Positions 39,404-48,062 of a stretch of DNA of 64,000 nucleotides are shown one piece after another (the stretch's first letter is position 1; every line of letters starts with the position of its first letter). The notes beneath the pieces are model-generated. The model was not told the origin of the DNA and ran no database searches. It was given only the letters and a program-made list of their open reading frames with translations. The stretch comes from Phycisphaerales bacterium (lineage in GTDB: Bacteria > Planctomycetota > Phycisphaerae > Phycisphaerales > UBA1924), in contig JAJVHS010000045.1 in assembly GCA_022072615.1 (NCBI GenBank), positions 62,001 through 126,000 on the forward strand, written 5' to 3'. The translations under genes were made by a program, and so were the position numbers.

Positions 39404-41431
39404 ATGCAAAGGATGTTCGCTCGATCGTTCGCCCTCGTGGCGATGGCCGGACTTGCCGCCTCCGCGAGCGCGCAGGTCTCCAGCGGCCCGGGGACTGGCC
39501 CGGGGTTCACGGACGACCCGATCACGCTCCCCACGCCGCCGAGCGAAGAGGTCCGGATTTCGGTTGATTCGGGGCTGGTGACCGCCGACCCGGCGGGCGG
39601 CGACGGCCAGGTGGTGTTCGTGACGATGGTGCACGTGACCGATGCACCCTGGCTGCGTCTGGCCTTCGACGAGGCGCTGCTCGCCGGCGACCCCGCCAAC
39701 GACAACGCGTCGCGCCTGCGCATCACGTCCCTTCGAGACGGGGCCGTCCAGCACCTCAATGCCGAGAACGTCCGGCAATGGTCCAATACGTCGGCGTACT
39801 TCAACGGCGACTCGGTCATCGTCGAACTGATCGCCTCGCCGGGAACCGGGCCCAGCCGCCTGGTGATGTCCAAGGTCACGGCCGGACTCGACTCGTTCTC
39901 CGACCGGTCGATCTGCCAGACAGTCGACGATCGCGTGCTCAGCTACGACGACCGCCACGCCCGTCACACGGTGGGCTGCTCGTCGTGGGTCATCAACGAC
40001 CTGAACTCGATGTTCCTGACGGCGGGCCACTGCGGCACGTCCGGCAGCCACGTCATGCAGTTCAAGGTGCCGCTGTCGACCTCGTCGGGGTCGTGGGTGA
40101 ACCCCGCGCCCGAGCACCAGTACGTGGTCGACGGCACGAGCACGCAGGGCCAGAACAACGGCGTCGGCCAGGACTGGGGGTACTTCGGGGTCAGCGTCAA
40201 CTCGAACACCGGGTTGACGCCGTACCAGGCCTACGGCGTCCGCAACACGCTGGCGACGTCGATCCCCGCGGTCGCCGGGTCGAACATCCGGATCACGGGC
40301 TACGGGACCACGTCGTCGCCGGTGCCCAACCAGTGGAACCAGGTGCAGAAGACACACGTCGGCCCGATGAAGTCAAAGTCGGGCACGTCGCTGGGGTACC
40401 ACACCGACACCACCGGCGGCAACAGCGGGTCGTGCGTGCTGTACGACAACCAGGACACCGCGATCGGCATCCACACCCACGGCGGCTGCACCACGTCACC
40501 GTCCTCGTACAACAACGGGACGCAGATCACCTACGGGCCGCTCCAGACCGCGCTGGCCAACCCGGCGGGGGTCTGCAGGACCGGCAAGGGAACCCCCGGC
40601 GGCGACCTGTTCGCGAGCGGCGACGCGGCCAACAACTTCGGCACGGTCAGCAAGAGCACCGGGGCGTTCGCCAAGGTCGGCGAGATCACCGGCGTGACGC
40701 AGGGGCTCGCGTGGGACTGGAACCGCAACCTGTTCTACGTGATCGACTCGACCCGGAAGCTGTACACCATGACGACCGGCGGCAGCCGGCAGCTGCTGGG
40801 GACCGTCACCGGGACGTCCTCCACCATCAACTGCCTGGCGTTTGATCCCGTGTCGCGCACGCTCTACGGGGTGATCGCCAGCGGCGGCCAGCTCGTGAAG
40901 ATCAACCGCGACACGCTCGCGGTGACGACCATCGGGGTTCCGGGCGGCGGCAACGTCGGGGCGCTGGACTTCGACACGTCCACGGGGACGTTGTACGGCA
41001 TCTCCGATCCGACCGTCGGCGGCTCTCGCCTGGTCAGAATCAACACCGCGAACGGCTCGCAGTCGACGGTGGGCGTGCTCGGGTCGGGGATCAGCGACTG
41101 CAACGGCCTGGGCTACGCCGCGAGCACCGACGAGCTCTACACGATCAACGCGTCCAACGAGCAGGTTCTGCGGGTGTCCAAGGGCACCGGCGCGGCCACC
41201 GTCGTCGGATCGACCAACGGGCTGTTCGGGGCCAGCTACGGGCTTGCCGGGGCGTCCCCCAAGCCGTGCCCGGCGGACTTCGACGGGTCGGGCTTCGCCG
41301 ATTTCGAGGACTACCACGTCTTTGTCCAGATGTTCGAGGCCGGGTCGATCGACGCGGATATCGACGGGACGGGGTTCGTCGACCTCGAGGACTTCGACGC
41401 GTTCGTGCAGGTGTTCGAGCTCGGGTGCTGA
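39404..41431 (+). CDS. Secreted trypsin-like serine protease with beta-propeller-like region and GC-terminal dockerin-like repeats
   Basis: GCSSWVINDLNSMFLTAGHCG, TTGGNSGSCVL; C-terminus CPADFDGSGFADFEDYHVFVQMFEAGSIDADIDGTGFVDLEDFDAFVQVFELGC*. Confidence 0.88.
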   Translation: MQRMFARSFALVAMAGLAASASAQVSSGPGTGPGFTDDPITLPTPPSEEVRISVDSGLVTADPAGGDGQVVFVTMVHVTDAPWLRLAFDEALLAGDPANDNASRLRITSLRDGAVQHLNAENVRQWSNTSAYFNGDSVIVELIASPGTGPSRLVMSKVTAGLDSFSDRSICQTVDDRVLSYDDRHARHTVGCSSWVINDLNSMFLTAGHCGTSGSHVMQFKVPLSTSSGSWVNPAPEHQYVVDGTSTQGQNNGVGQDWGYFGVSVNSNTGLTPYQAYGVRNTLATSIPAVAGSNIRITGYGTTSSPVPNQWNQVQKTHVGPMKSKSGTSLGYHTDTTGGNSGSCVLYDNQDTAIGIHTHGGCTTSPSSYNNGTQITYGPLQTALANPAGVCRTGKGTPGGDLFASGDAANNFGTVSKSTGAFAKVGEITGVTQGLAWDWNRNLFYVIDSTRKLYTMTTGGSRQLLGTVTGTSSTINCLAFDPVSRTLYGVIASGGQLVKINRDTLAVTTIGVPGGGNVGALDFDTSTGTLYGISDPTVGGSRLVRINTANGSQSTVGVLGSGISDCNGLGYAASTDELYTINASNEQVLRVSKGTGAATVVGSTNGLFGASYGLAGASPKPCPADFDGSGFADFEDYHVFVQMFEAGSIDADIDGTGFVDLEDFDAFVQVFELGC

Positions 41432-41589
41432 CCCGGGCCGCCAGGCGGACTACCTTTCGGAACCCGAACGTTCAATGCCGGCCGCCGAGTCGGTGGATGA
41501 CGGGCGGGCAACGTCCTATTGTCAAGGCCCCTCACGGGTGGTGAGCGGGTTTCCCTGTGATCGTCTGTCCGGTCGTCCGGAGGTTCCAC

Positions 41590-41940
41590 GTGCTTCGCAT
41601 TCGCCTGCAGAGGTTTGGCCGCAAGAACCGTCCCTTCTACCGCATCAGCGCGGTGGATAAGCGCACCCGCCGCGACGGGGCTCCGGTGGAGGAACTGGGC
41701 TGGTACAACCCGGTCGAGAAGGACCCGGCCAAGCAGATCTCGCTCAACGAGGAGCGCGTGAAGCACTGGCTGAGCAAGGGTGCCCAGCCCACGGACACCG
41801 TCCGCGACATGCTCGCCAAGCGCAACCTGATCAACGTCGATCAGTGGAACGCGGACCGGGCCGACGACCGCAAGAAGGTCGAAGCCAAGAAGGCCGCCGA
41901 GGCCGCCGCCGGCGAGGCCAAGGACGAGAAGAAGGCCTGA
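41590..41940 (+). CDS. rpsP: 30S ribosomal protein S16
   Basis: LRIRLQRFGRKNRPFYRISAVDKRTRRDGAPVEELGWYNP; GGAGG SD before GTG 41590. Confidence 0.97.
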   Translation: MLRIRLQRFGRKNRPFYRISAVDKRTRRDGAPVEELGWYNPVEKDPAKQISLNEERVKHWLSKGAQPTDTVRDMLAKRNLINVDQWNADRADDRKKVEAKKAAEAAAGEAKDEKKA

Positions 41941-41964
41941 GTCGGTTCAGCCTGACGCAACCAG

Positions 41965-41990
41965 CGGGCCGCCCACGAGCGGCCCGTTTT
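41965..41990 (+). terminator. Rho-independent terminator after rpsP
   Basis: cgggccgc-ccacga-gcggcccg then TTTT; 8 bp perfect stem. Confidence 0.9.
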
Positions 41991-42052
41991 CATTGGCACC
42001 CAGAGCCGCGGCGGCCGTTACGATGCATCCGCGGCGCCGCCGCGATGCGACC

Positions 42053-43540
42053 ATGGACCGCCTGCTCGAACATCTCGCCTCGTGGAAACCATTCCGAGCC
42101 CTGGTCGTCGGCGATTTCATGCTCGACCAGCTCCTGTACGGCGACGCCGACCGCCTCAGCGCCGACGCGCCGGTCCCCATCCTGCTCGTGCGCGAGCAGC
42201 AGCACCGGCCCGGCGGCGCGGCGAACCTGTGCCTTGATCTTGCCGAGCTCGGCGGCCAGGTGCGTGCGTTCGGGGTCCGGGGAAACGACGATCACGGGCG
42301 CGTGCTCGTGCGAGAGCTGCAAGCTCGGAACATCGAGACCACCGGCCTTGTGGTGGACACAGACCCCGCGCGGCCGACGACGGTCAAGCAGAACCTGATC
42401 GGCCGGGCCCAGGCCCGCCACCCGCAGAAGATGTTCCGCGTGGACTTTGAATCCCGCGAGCCCGTCGGCGCGGCGACCGCGGCGCGGCTGCTGGGGGCGT
42501 TCGAACTGGCACTCGCGGACGCCGACGTCGTGTGCATCGAGGATTACGGCAAGGGCGTGTGCACGGCCGAGCTGTGTCAGGGCGTGATCGACCGCGCCCG
42601 CCGAGCCGGCAAGCCCGTGATGGTCGATCCGGCCAGGCTCGACGACTACTCGCGGTACCGCGGCGCGACGGTGATCACGCCCAACCGCACCGAAGCGGAG
42701 TTCGCGACCGGCCTGCCGACCTGCGGCGACGCGACGGTCGAGAAGAACGGTGCGGTGGCGCAGCGGCTGCTCGACCAGCTCGAGCTCGAGGCCGCGGTGC
42801 TGACGCTCGACCGCCACGGGGCGCTGCTCCTGGAGCGCGGGAAGGGCCCGGTTACGGTGCCGACGATCGCTCGGCGGGTGTACGACGTCACGGGCGCGGG
42901 CGACATGTTCCTGGCGGGCCTGGCGGCGGCCCGGGCCAACGGGTGCTCGTGGGCGGACGCGACGCGGTTCGCCAACGCGGCGGCGGGGCTCGAGGTTGAG
43001 ATCTTCGGGGTCGAGCCGATCCCGCTCGAGAAGATCCATCACTCGCTGCTGCAGATGTCGGCGGCCGAGCACGGCAAGCTGCGGACCCTCGACCAGGTGA
43101 TGGTGGAAGTTGCCGCGGCACGGCGAGCGGGAAAGAAAGTCGTCTTCACCAACGGCTGCTTCGACGTGCTGCACGCGGGTCACGTGACGCTGCTGGACCA
43201 CGCGGCGAGCGAGGGCGATGTGCTCGTCGTCGGCCTCAACGACGATGCGTCGGTCCGCCGGCTGAAAGGCCCCGACCGGCCGGTGAACCATCAGGAGGAC
43301 CGGGCGCGGGTGCTCGGGGCGCTGGGCTGCGTGAGTGCCGTGGTGCTGTTCGGCGAGGACACGCCGATGAAGCTGATCGAGGCGATCCGCCCGGATGTGC
43401 TGGTGAAGGGCGGCGACTACACCAAGGACCGCGTGGTCGGAGCGAAGTTCGTCGAGCGCCACGGCGGCCGGGTGGTGGTGACGGGACTGGTGGAGGGGCG
43501 GAGCACGACGGGGACGATCCGGAAGATGCGCGGGGGATGA
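42053..43540 (+). CDS. hldE: Bifunctional D-glycero-beta-D-manno-heptose-7-P kinase / heptose-1-P adenylyltransferase
   Basis: PfkB-type kinase (RPGGAANLCLDLAELG, VTGAGDMFLAG) plus nucleotidyltransferase FTNGCFDVLHAGHVTLLDHAA, VKGGDYTKDRVVG. Confidence 0.95.
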   Translation: MDRLLEHLASWKPFRALVVGDFMLDQLLYGDADRLSADAPVPILLVREQQHRPGGAANLCLDLAELGGQVRAFGVRGNDDHGRVLVRELQARNIETTGLVVDTDPARPTTVKQNLIGRAQARHPQKMFRVDFESREPVGAATAARLLGAFELALADADVVCIEDYGKGVCTAELCQGVIDRARRAGKPVMVDPARLDDYSRYRGATVITPNRTEAEFATGLPTCGDATVEKNGAVAQRLLDQLELEAAVLTLDRHGALLLERGKGPVTVPTIARRVYDVTGAGDMFLAGLAAARANGCSWADATRFANAAAGLEVEIFGVEPIPLEKIHHSLLQMSAAEHGKLRTLDQVMVEVAAARRAGKKVVFTNGCFDVLHAGHVTLLDHAASEGDVLVVGLNDDASVRRLKGPDRPVNHQEDRARVLGALGCVSAVVLFGEDTPMKLIEAIRPDVLVKGGDYTKDRVVGAKFVERHGGRVVVTGLVEGRSTTGTIRKMRGG

Positions 43541-43560
43541 GTTTCAGTACGTTAGGGCAC

Positions 43561-43584
43561 GAAGGCATGAAGGCATGAAGGCAT
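43561..43584. repeat. Three perfect copies of 8-mer GAAGGCAT
   Basis: gaaggcatgaaggcatgaaggcat in the hldE/MDR intergenic spacer. Confidence 0.9.
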
Positions 43585-43695
43585 TCGGGTATCAGAGCAG
43601 CGTGACATCAAGGCACCGAGGCAAAGGCACGCCAATCTGATGTTGTCTGCACCTTCGACACCCCGTCACCTCAACACCTCGACACCTCTCTTCGG

Positions 43696-44745
43696 TCACC
43701 ACCGGATCACGATCTTGCCGAACTGCTCGCCCGCTTCCAGACGGGCGTACGCCTTCTGGCACTCGTCGGGCGAAAAGATCTGATCCACCACCGGCCGCAG
43801 CGCGCCCGCTCGGTACAGCGCGGCGATCTCCTGGAACTCCTCGTTCGTCCCCATGGTCGAGCCCAGCAGCCGCAGCTGGTTCCAGAACACCCGGGCCAGG
43901 TCCGTCGTGGCGTCCGGCCCGGACGTGCAGCCCGGCGTCGCGTAGCACCCGCCCCGAGCCAGCGACTTGATGCAGTTGAGGTGCGTCGCCTTGCCCGATG
44001 AATCCACCGCGAGGTCCACGCCGCGCTTGCGCGTCCACATGCGGATCTCCTTCGACCAGTCCTGGCCCCGGTCGAGCACCGTGCACTCCGCCCCCAGCTC
44101 GCGCGCACGGTCGAGCTTCCACTGGTGGCGGCTCGTCACCGCGACCGGGCACCCAAGGTGCCGCGCGATCGCCAGCGCCGACGTTGCGACGCCGCCGCCG
44201 ATGCCGGTGACGAGCACGCTCTGGCCGGGCAGCAGGTTTGCCTTCGTGCGCACCATCGAGTACGCCGTGAGCGCGCACAGCCCGAACGCCGCCGCCTCCG
44301 CCGGGTCCGCGTCCCCGCCGATCGCGGCGAGATTCGCCGCGGGAATCGCGAACTTCTCGGCGAACATTCCGTTGTGGTGCTCGCCGATCAGCTCGTAGTT
44401 CGGCGACAGCGTGGAGCCCGGCGGGTCATCCGGGTGCGTTCGATCGGGCACACGAACCGCGGCGTTGACGATCACGCGGCGACCGACCCACGCGGCGTCG
44501 ACGCCCGCTCCCACCGCTTCCACGACACCGCACGCGTCGCAGCCGGAGATGCGCGGGTACGTCAGCGCGAGACCCGGCACGCCGCGCCCCACCCACAGGT
44601 CCATGTGGTTGAACGCGCTGGCGAGCGTGCGCACGAGCGCCCAGCCGGGCTTGAGGTCCGAGGGCAATAGGTCCGGCCAGTCCGTCCGGTAGCGGATGTT
44701 GGGGGTGACCGGGTTGCCCTGTTTCTCGACGACGATGGCTCGCAT
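43696..44745 (-). CDS. Zinc-type medium-chain dehydrogenase/reductase
   Basis: NHMDLWVGRGVPGL, ISGCDACGVVEAVGAGV, LPGQSVLVTGIGGGVATSALAIARHLG, DECQKAYARLEAGEQFGKIVIRW. Confidence 0.9.
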   Translation of the reverse strand: MRAIVVEKQGNPVTPNIRYRTDWPDLLPSDLKPGWALVRTLASAFNHMDLWVGRGVPGLALTYPRISGCDACGVVEAVGAGVDAAWVGRRVIVNAAVRVPDRTHPDDPPGSTLSPNYELIGEHHNGMFAEKFAIPAANLAAIGGDADPAEAAAFGLCALTAYSMVRTKANLLPGQSVLVTGIGGGVATSALAIARHLGCPVAVTSRHQWKLDRARELGAECTVLDRGQDWSKEIRMWTRKRGVDLAVDSSGKATHLNCIKSLARGGCYATPGCTSGPDATTDLARVFWNQLRLLGSTMGTNEEFQEIAALYRAGALRPVVDQIFSPDECQKAYARLEAGEQFGKIVIRW

Positions 44746-44751
44746 GGGCGG

Positions 44752-44757
44752 ACTGTA
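44752..44757 (-). promoter_or_regulatory. -10 element TACAGT, 6 nt before ATG 44745
   Basis: minus strand catTACAGTccgcccATG; no SD. Confidence 0.5.
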
Positions 44758-45060
44758 ATGCCGGCTGCGGCAGTCCGCCGAGCCGAGCCGCCCACGGTGC
44801 GTCCGCGGGATCGCCCCCCGAGCACGGGGCGCGGGTGCATCCCGGTGCTCGGGTTTGACCTGGTCGCTGGGAACTGCAGCCCGCCAACGCCATCTCCACC
44901 GAAGGCCTCGCCATCACGGGCTTGGAATCAGCCCCTCCGGGCAACCCGAAGGCTGGATCGCGGTGATTCCCGGGGTGCCGACGATCGGTCTCGTGCCAGA
45001 CCTCCTCGCCCCGGCTCGACGCCGCCGTTCGTGACGTTTGCTCGTCGATGAGCGGTTCAA

Positions 45061-45097
45061 GCCGGTCCTCCGGGCCCGGCTTTTTCACGCGCCGGGC
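45061..45097 (+). other. Orphan terminator-like hairpin with an overlapping alternative hairpin
   Basis: gccggtcc-tcc-gggcccggc-TTTTT (45061-45085) overlaps a perfect 7-bp gcccggc...gccgggc stem (45074-45097). Confidence 0.5.
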
Positions 45098-45156
45098 GCG
45101 GGTGCGGAGCTTGGAAGACCGCCCACCCGGCTTTTGACCCCCACCCCTCGACCGTA

Positions 45157-45162
45157 TACGTT
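45157..45162 (+). promoter_or_regulatory. -10 element TACGTT (in TATACGTT), 8 nt before ATG 45171
   Basis: TTGACC about 15-17 nt upstream; tatacgttgtacccgcATG; no SD. Confidence 0.5.
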
Positions 45163-45170
45163 GTACCCGC

Positions 45171-47120
45171 ATGCGACACCCACACGCCTCTCGCGGGGGG
45201 GCTCGCGGCACCGCCCGGGCCAGGGCATCGGCCTGCATCGCCCTTGTGCTGGTCGCGGGGGGGTGCTCGAGCTCGCCGCTGGTCCAGGACAGCGAGAACC
45301 AGCTCCGGCGCACGGTCATGGAATCCGTCCGCCGCGAAGCCTCGGACGCGTTTCAGTATCCGGCCGAACGTCTCACCCAACGTGAGGCCGGGGGTATCGA
45401 CCGCCTCGGCCTTTCCCCCACGGTGCTCGACGAGCTTTCCCGCGCCTCCGGCCCGGGGTCCTACCAGGCGGCGACGCTGCCCATGTCGGCGGACCTCCTG
45501 GGCAACCAGCAGCGGGTGGTGGCGATCTCCCTCGAGCGGGCCATCAAGAGCTGCGTCGAGAACAACCTGGAAGTCCAGTTCGCGCGGGTGACGCCGGCCA
45601 TCAACGAGGCCAAGGTCGTCCAGGCCGAGTCGGTCTTCGACTGGACCTTCTTCCAGAACCTGACGTACAACGACGTCGATCAGCCGCGTGCCCGGTCGTC
45701 GCTGGCGCCCTCGACCACCGGCCTCACCGCCGACACCCAGCAGAACGTGATCTCGACCACCGGCCTGCGCCAGCGGCTGACGACCGGCGGACAGCTCACG
45801 GTCCAGCAGGAGCTGACGTACACCGACAGCAACACCCCCGGGCAGATCGTCAACCCCGATCCCAACACCCAGCTGGGCGTCACGGTGCAGTACGACCAGC
45901 CGCTGCTACGCAACTTCGGGTCCGACGTGGCGCTGGCGGAGGTGCGGCTCGCGCGCAACGCCGAGCGCAGCTCGATCGCGCAGCTCAAGCGCGACCTGAT
46001 CAGCACGGTGAACGACGTCGAGAAGACGTACTGGCAGCTCCTGCGTTCGCACCGCGACCTCTTGATCCTCCAGCGGCTGCTGGAGCGCGGGATCGCGGTG
46101 CGCGACCAGCTCCGCGAGCGGGCGATCATCGACGCGACGCCCGCGCAGATCGCCGCGGCCAACGCCCGCGTCGCGTCGCGGCAGGCCGACATCCGCCGGG
46201 CGCAGAACGCGCTGCGGCAGGTGAGCGACCGGCTCAAGCTGCTCATCAACGACCCGGACCTTCCGGTGGGCGGCGAGATCCTGGTGGTGCCGCTCGACGA
46301 CGCGCTGGATGCGCCGATCCAGTTCAGCCTGCTCGACTCGATCGAATCGGCGTTCTCGAACCGTCCCGAGGTGCAGCAGTCGATCCTCTCGATCGACGAC
46401 ACGTCGATCCGCCAGGTGGTCGCGGCCAGCGGCCTGCTGCCGCAGCTTGATTTCCGGCTGTTGACGCGGTGGTGGGCGCTCGAGGAGAACGCCCAGGACG
46501 CCTACGACGACGTGTTCAACGGCAAGTTCATCGACTACATCGTCGGGTTCGCGTTCGAGCAGCCCATCGGCAACCGCAACGCCGAGGCGCTGGACCGGGT
46601 CCGGCGGCTGGAGCGGATGCAGGCGGTGATCAGCTACCGCAACACGCTCCAGCAGGTGATGCAGGAGGTCAAGGCCTCGCTGTACAACGTCACCACCAAC
46701 TACGAACTCATCGACCTGTCCCGGGCCGCCCGCGTCGCCGCCGCCGCCGAGCTGCGCACGCTGCTGGTCGAGAAGGAGACGATCGCGAGCTACACGATCG
46801 AACGGCTCGACCTCGAGTTCAACCGCCAGGAGGCGCTCGCGCAGCGCGAGCGCGACGAGGTCGCGGCGCTGACCGATTACCACGCCGCCATCGCCGACCT
46901 GTTCGCCTCCATGGGCACCTCGCTGGAGCGCAACCGCATCGACTTCGTCGTGCCCAACGCCGAGGAGGTCCTGCTCACGCGGACGCCGCCGCCCCGGCGG
47001 ATCGACGACCGCCCCGAGCGCGACCAGCCGCCCACGCCGCCACCGCCGGTCGAGCCCGCGGTGCCCAGCGCCGACGAACCCGTCCCCCCCGTGCCCCCCA
47101 CCGCCGGAACGGGCGGTTGA
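45171..47120 (+). CDS. TolC-family outer-membrane efflux protein (putative lipoprotein)
   Basis: Signal with VAGGCSSSPL lipobox-like Cys; outer-membrane efflux repeats (AEVRLARNAERSSIAQLKRDLISTVNDVEKTYWQLL); Pro-rich C-terminus. Confidence 0.85.
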   Translation: MRHPHASRGGARGTARARASACIALVLVAGGCSSSPLVQDSENQLRRTVMESVRREASDAFQYPAERLTQREAGGIDRLGLSPTVLDELSRASGPGSYQAATLPMSADLLGNQQRVVAISLERAIKSCVENNLEVQFARVTPAINEAKVVQAESVFDWTFFQNLTYNDVDQPRARSSLAPSTTGLTADTQQNVISTTGLRQRLTTGGQLTVQQELTYTDSNTPGQIVNPDPNTQLGVTVQYDQPLLRNFGSDVALAEVRLARNAERSSIAQLKRDLISTVNDVEKTYWQLLRSHRDLLILQRLLERGIAVRDQLRERAIIDATPAQIAAANARVASRQADIRRAQNALRQVSDRLKLLINDPDLPVGGEILVVPLDDALDAPIQFSLLDSIESAFSNRPEVQQSILSIDDTSIRQVVAASGLLPQLDFRLLTRWWALEENAQDAYDDVFNGKFIDYIVGFAFEQPIGNRNAEALDRVRRLERMQAVISYRNTLQQVMQEVKASLYNVTTNYELIDLSRAARVAAAAELRTLLVEKETIASYTIERLDLEFNRQEALAQRERDEVAALTDYHAAIADLFASMGTSLERNRIDFVVPNAEEVLLTRTPPPRRIDDRPERDQPPTPPPPVEPAVPSADEPVPPVPPTAGTGG

Positions 47121-47129
47121 AAGGCCGGC

Positions 47130-47864
47130 ATGCTGCTGGCGGTCGTCATTCCCGTCTATAACGAGGCCCGTCTGCTGCGGCCGTGTCTTGACCGGCTCGA
47201 ATCCACCGACCCGCCCGCGGGCTGCCGGAGACTCACCGTGCTCGTGGATGACGGGTCGACCGACGGGTCGCGCGAGCAGGTCGATTCGTACGGATCAAGG
47301 CCCGGCTACGCCGTGGTGCTCCAGCCGCGCAACCGCGGGAAGGGCGCGGCGATCCGCGCCGGCTTCGAGGTGGCGCGCAGGCGCGGCGCGGACCTGGCGC
47401 TCATCCACGACGCCGACCTCGAGTACGACCCGCGGGACCATCACGCCGCGTGCGCGCCGATCGTGAACGGGGACGCGGACGTGGTTATCGGAAATAGGTT
47501 CGCGGCCGGGATGACCCGCGGGTCGGGGTGGTTCCACCGCTGCGTCAACCGGTCGCTGACCATCGCCAGCAACGCCCTCACCGGGCTCTCGATCGGCGAC
47601 ATGGAGTGCTGCACGAAGGTGCTGTCCCGACCGGTGCTCGACCGGCTCCGGCTGAAGGAGGATCGCTTCGGGCTGGAGCCCGAGATCGTGGCCAGGATCT
47701 CGCGCATGCGGCTGGAAAGCCCGGCGGGCCCCCGGCGGCCGCGGGTGGTCGAGGTCCCGGTGCGGTACGACGGCCGGACCAAGTCCGAGGGCAAGAAGAT
47801 CGGCTGGAGCGACGGCCTTTCCGCGCTGCGGTGCATCGTCAAGTACGGCGTGTTCGAAGGCTGA
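47130..47864 (+). CDS. Family 2 glycosyltransferase (dolichyl-P-mannose synthase-like)
   Basis: LLAVVIPVYNEARLLRPCLDRL, VDDGSTDGSREQV, NRGKGAAIRAGFEVA, IHDADLEYDP. Confidence 0.93.
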   Translation: MLLAVVIPVYNEARLLRPCLDRLESTDPPAGCRRLTVLVDDGSTDGSREQVDSYGSRPGYAVVLQPRNRGKGAAIRAGFEVARRRGADLALIHDADLEYDPRDHHAACAPIVNGDADVVIGNRFAAGMTRGSGWFHRCVNRSLTIASNALTGLSIGDMECCTKVLSRPVLDRLRLKEDRFGLEPEIVARISRMRLESPAGPRRPRVVEVPVRYDGRTKSEGKKIGWSDGLSALRCIVKYGVFEG

Positions 47865-48062
47865 CGCGGGCCCGGGACGGGGCGTCTTTCTCTCACCCAT
47901 GAGAATCCCGGCTCGGCCTTTTCGCGCCCGAGTCAGTCGATACACTGACGTAGTTTCGGGCGGTGCCGCGTCGGCGTGGTGAGCATCGAGCCGCCGACCA
48001 GCACGGGTGATGCACGCACTTGCGCGCCGCGATTTCGGGGCGCCAACGGAGGTACCTTCGCC

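Noticed and set aside
44880-44960. GGGGCTGATTCC on the minus strand resembling the 5' end of tmRNA, and a weak 6S/SRP-like fold
   Set aside because: No tRNA-like 3' end, no tag ORF, and none of the SRP or RNase P signature motifs I looked for
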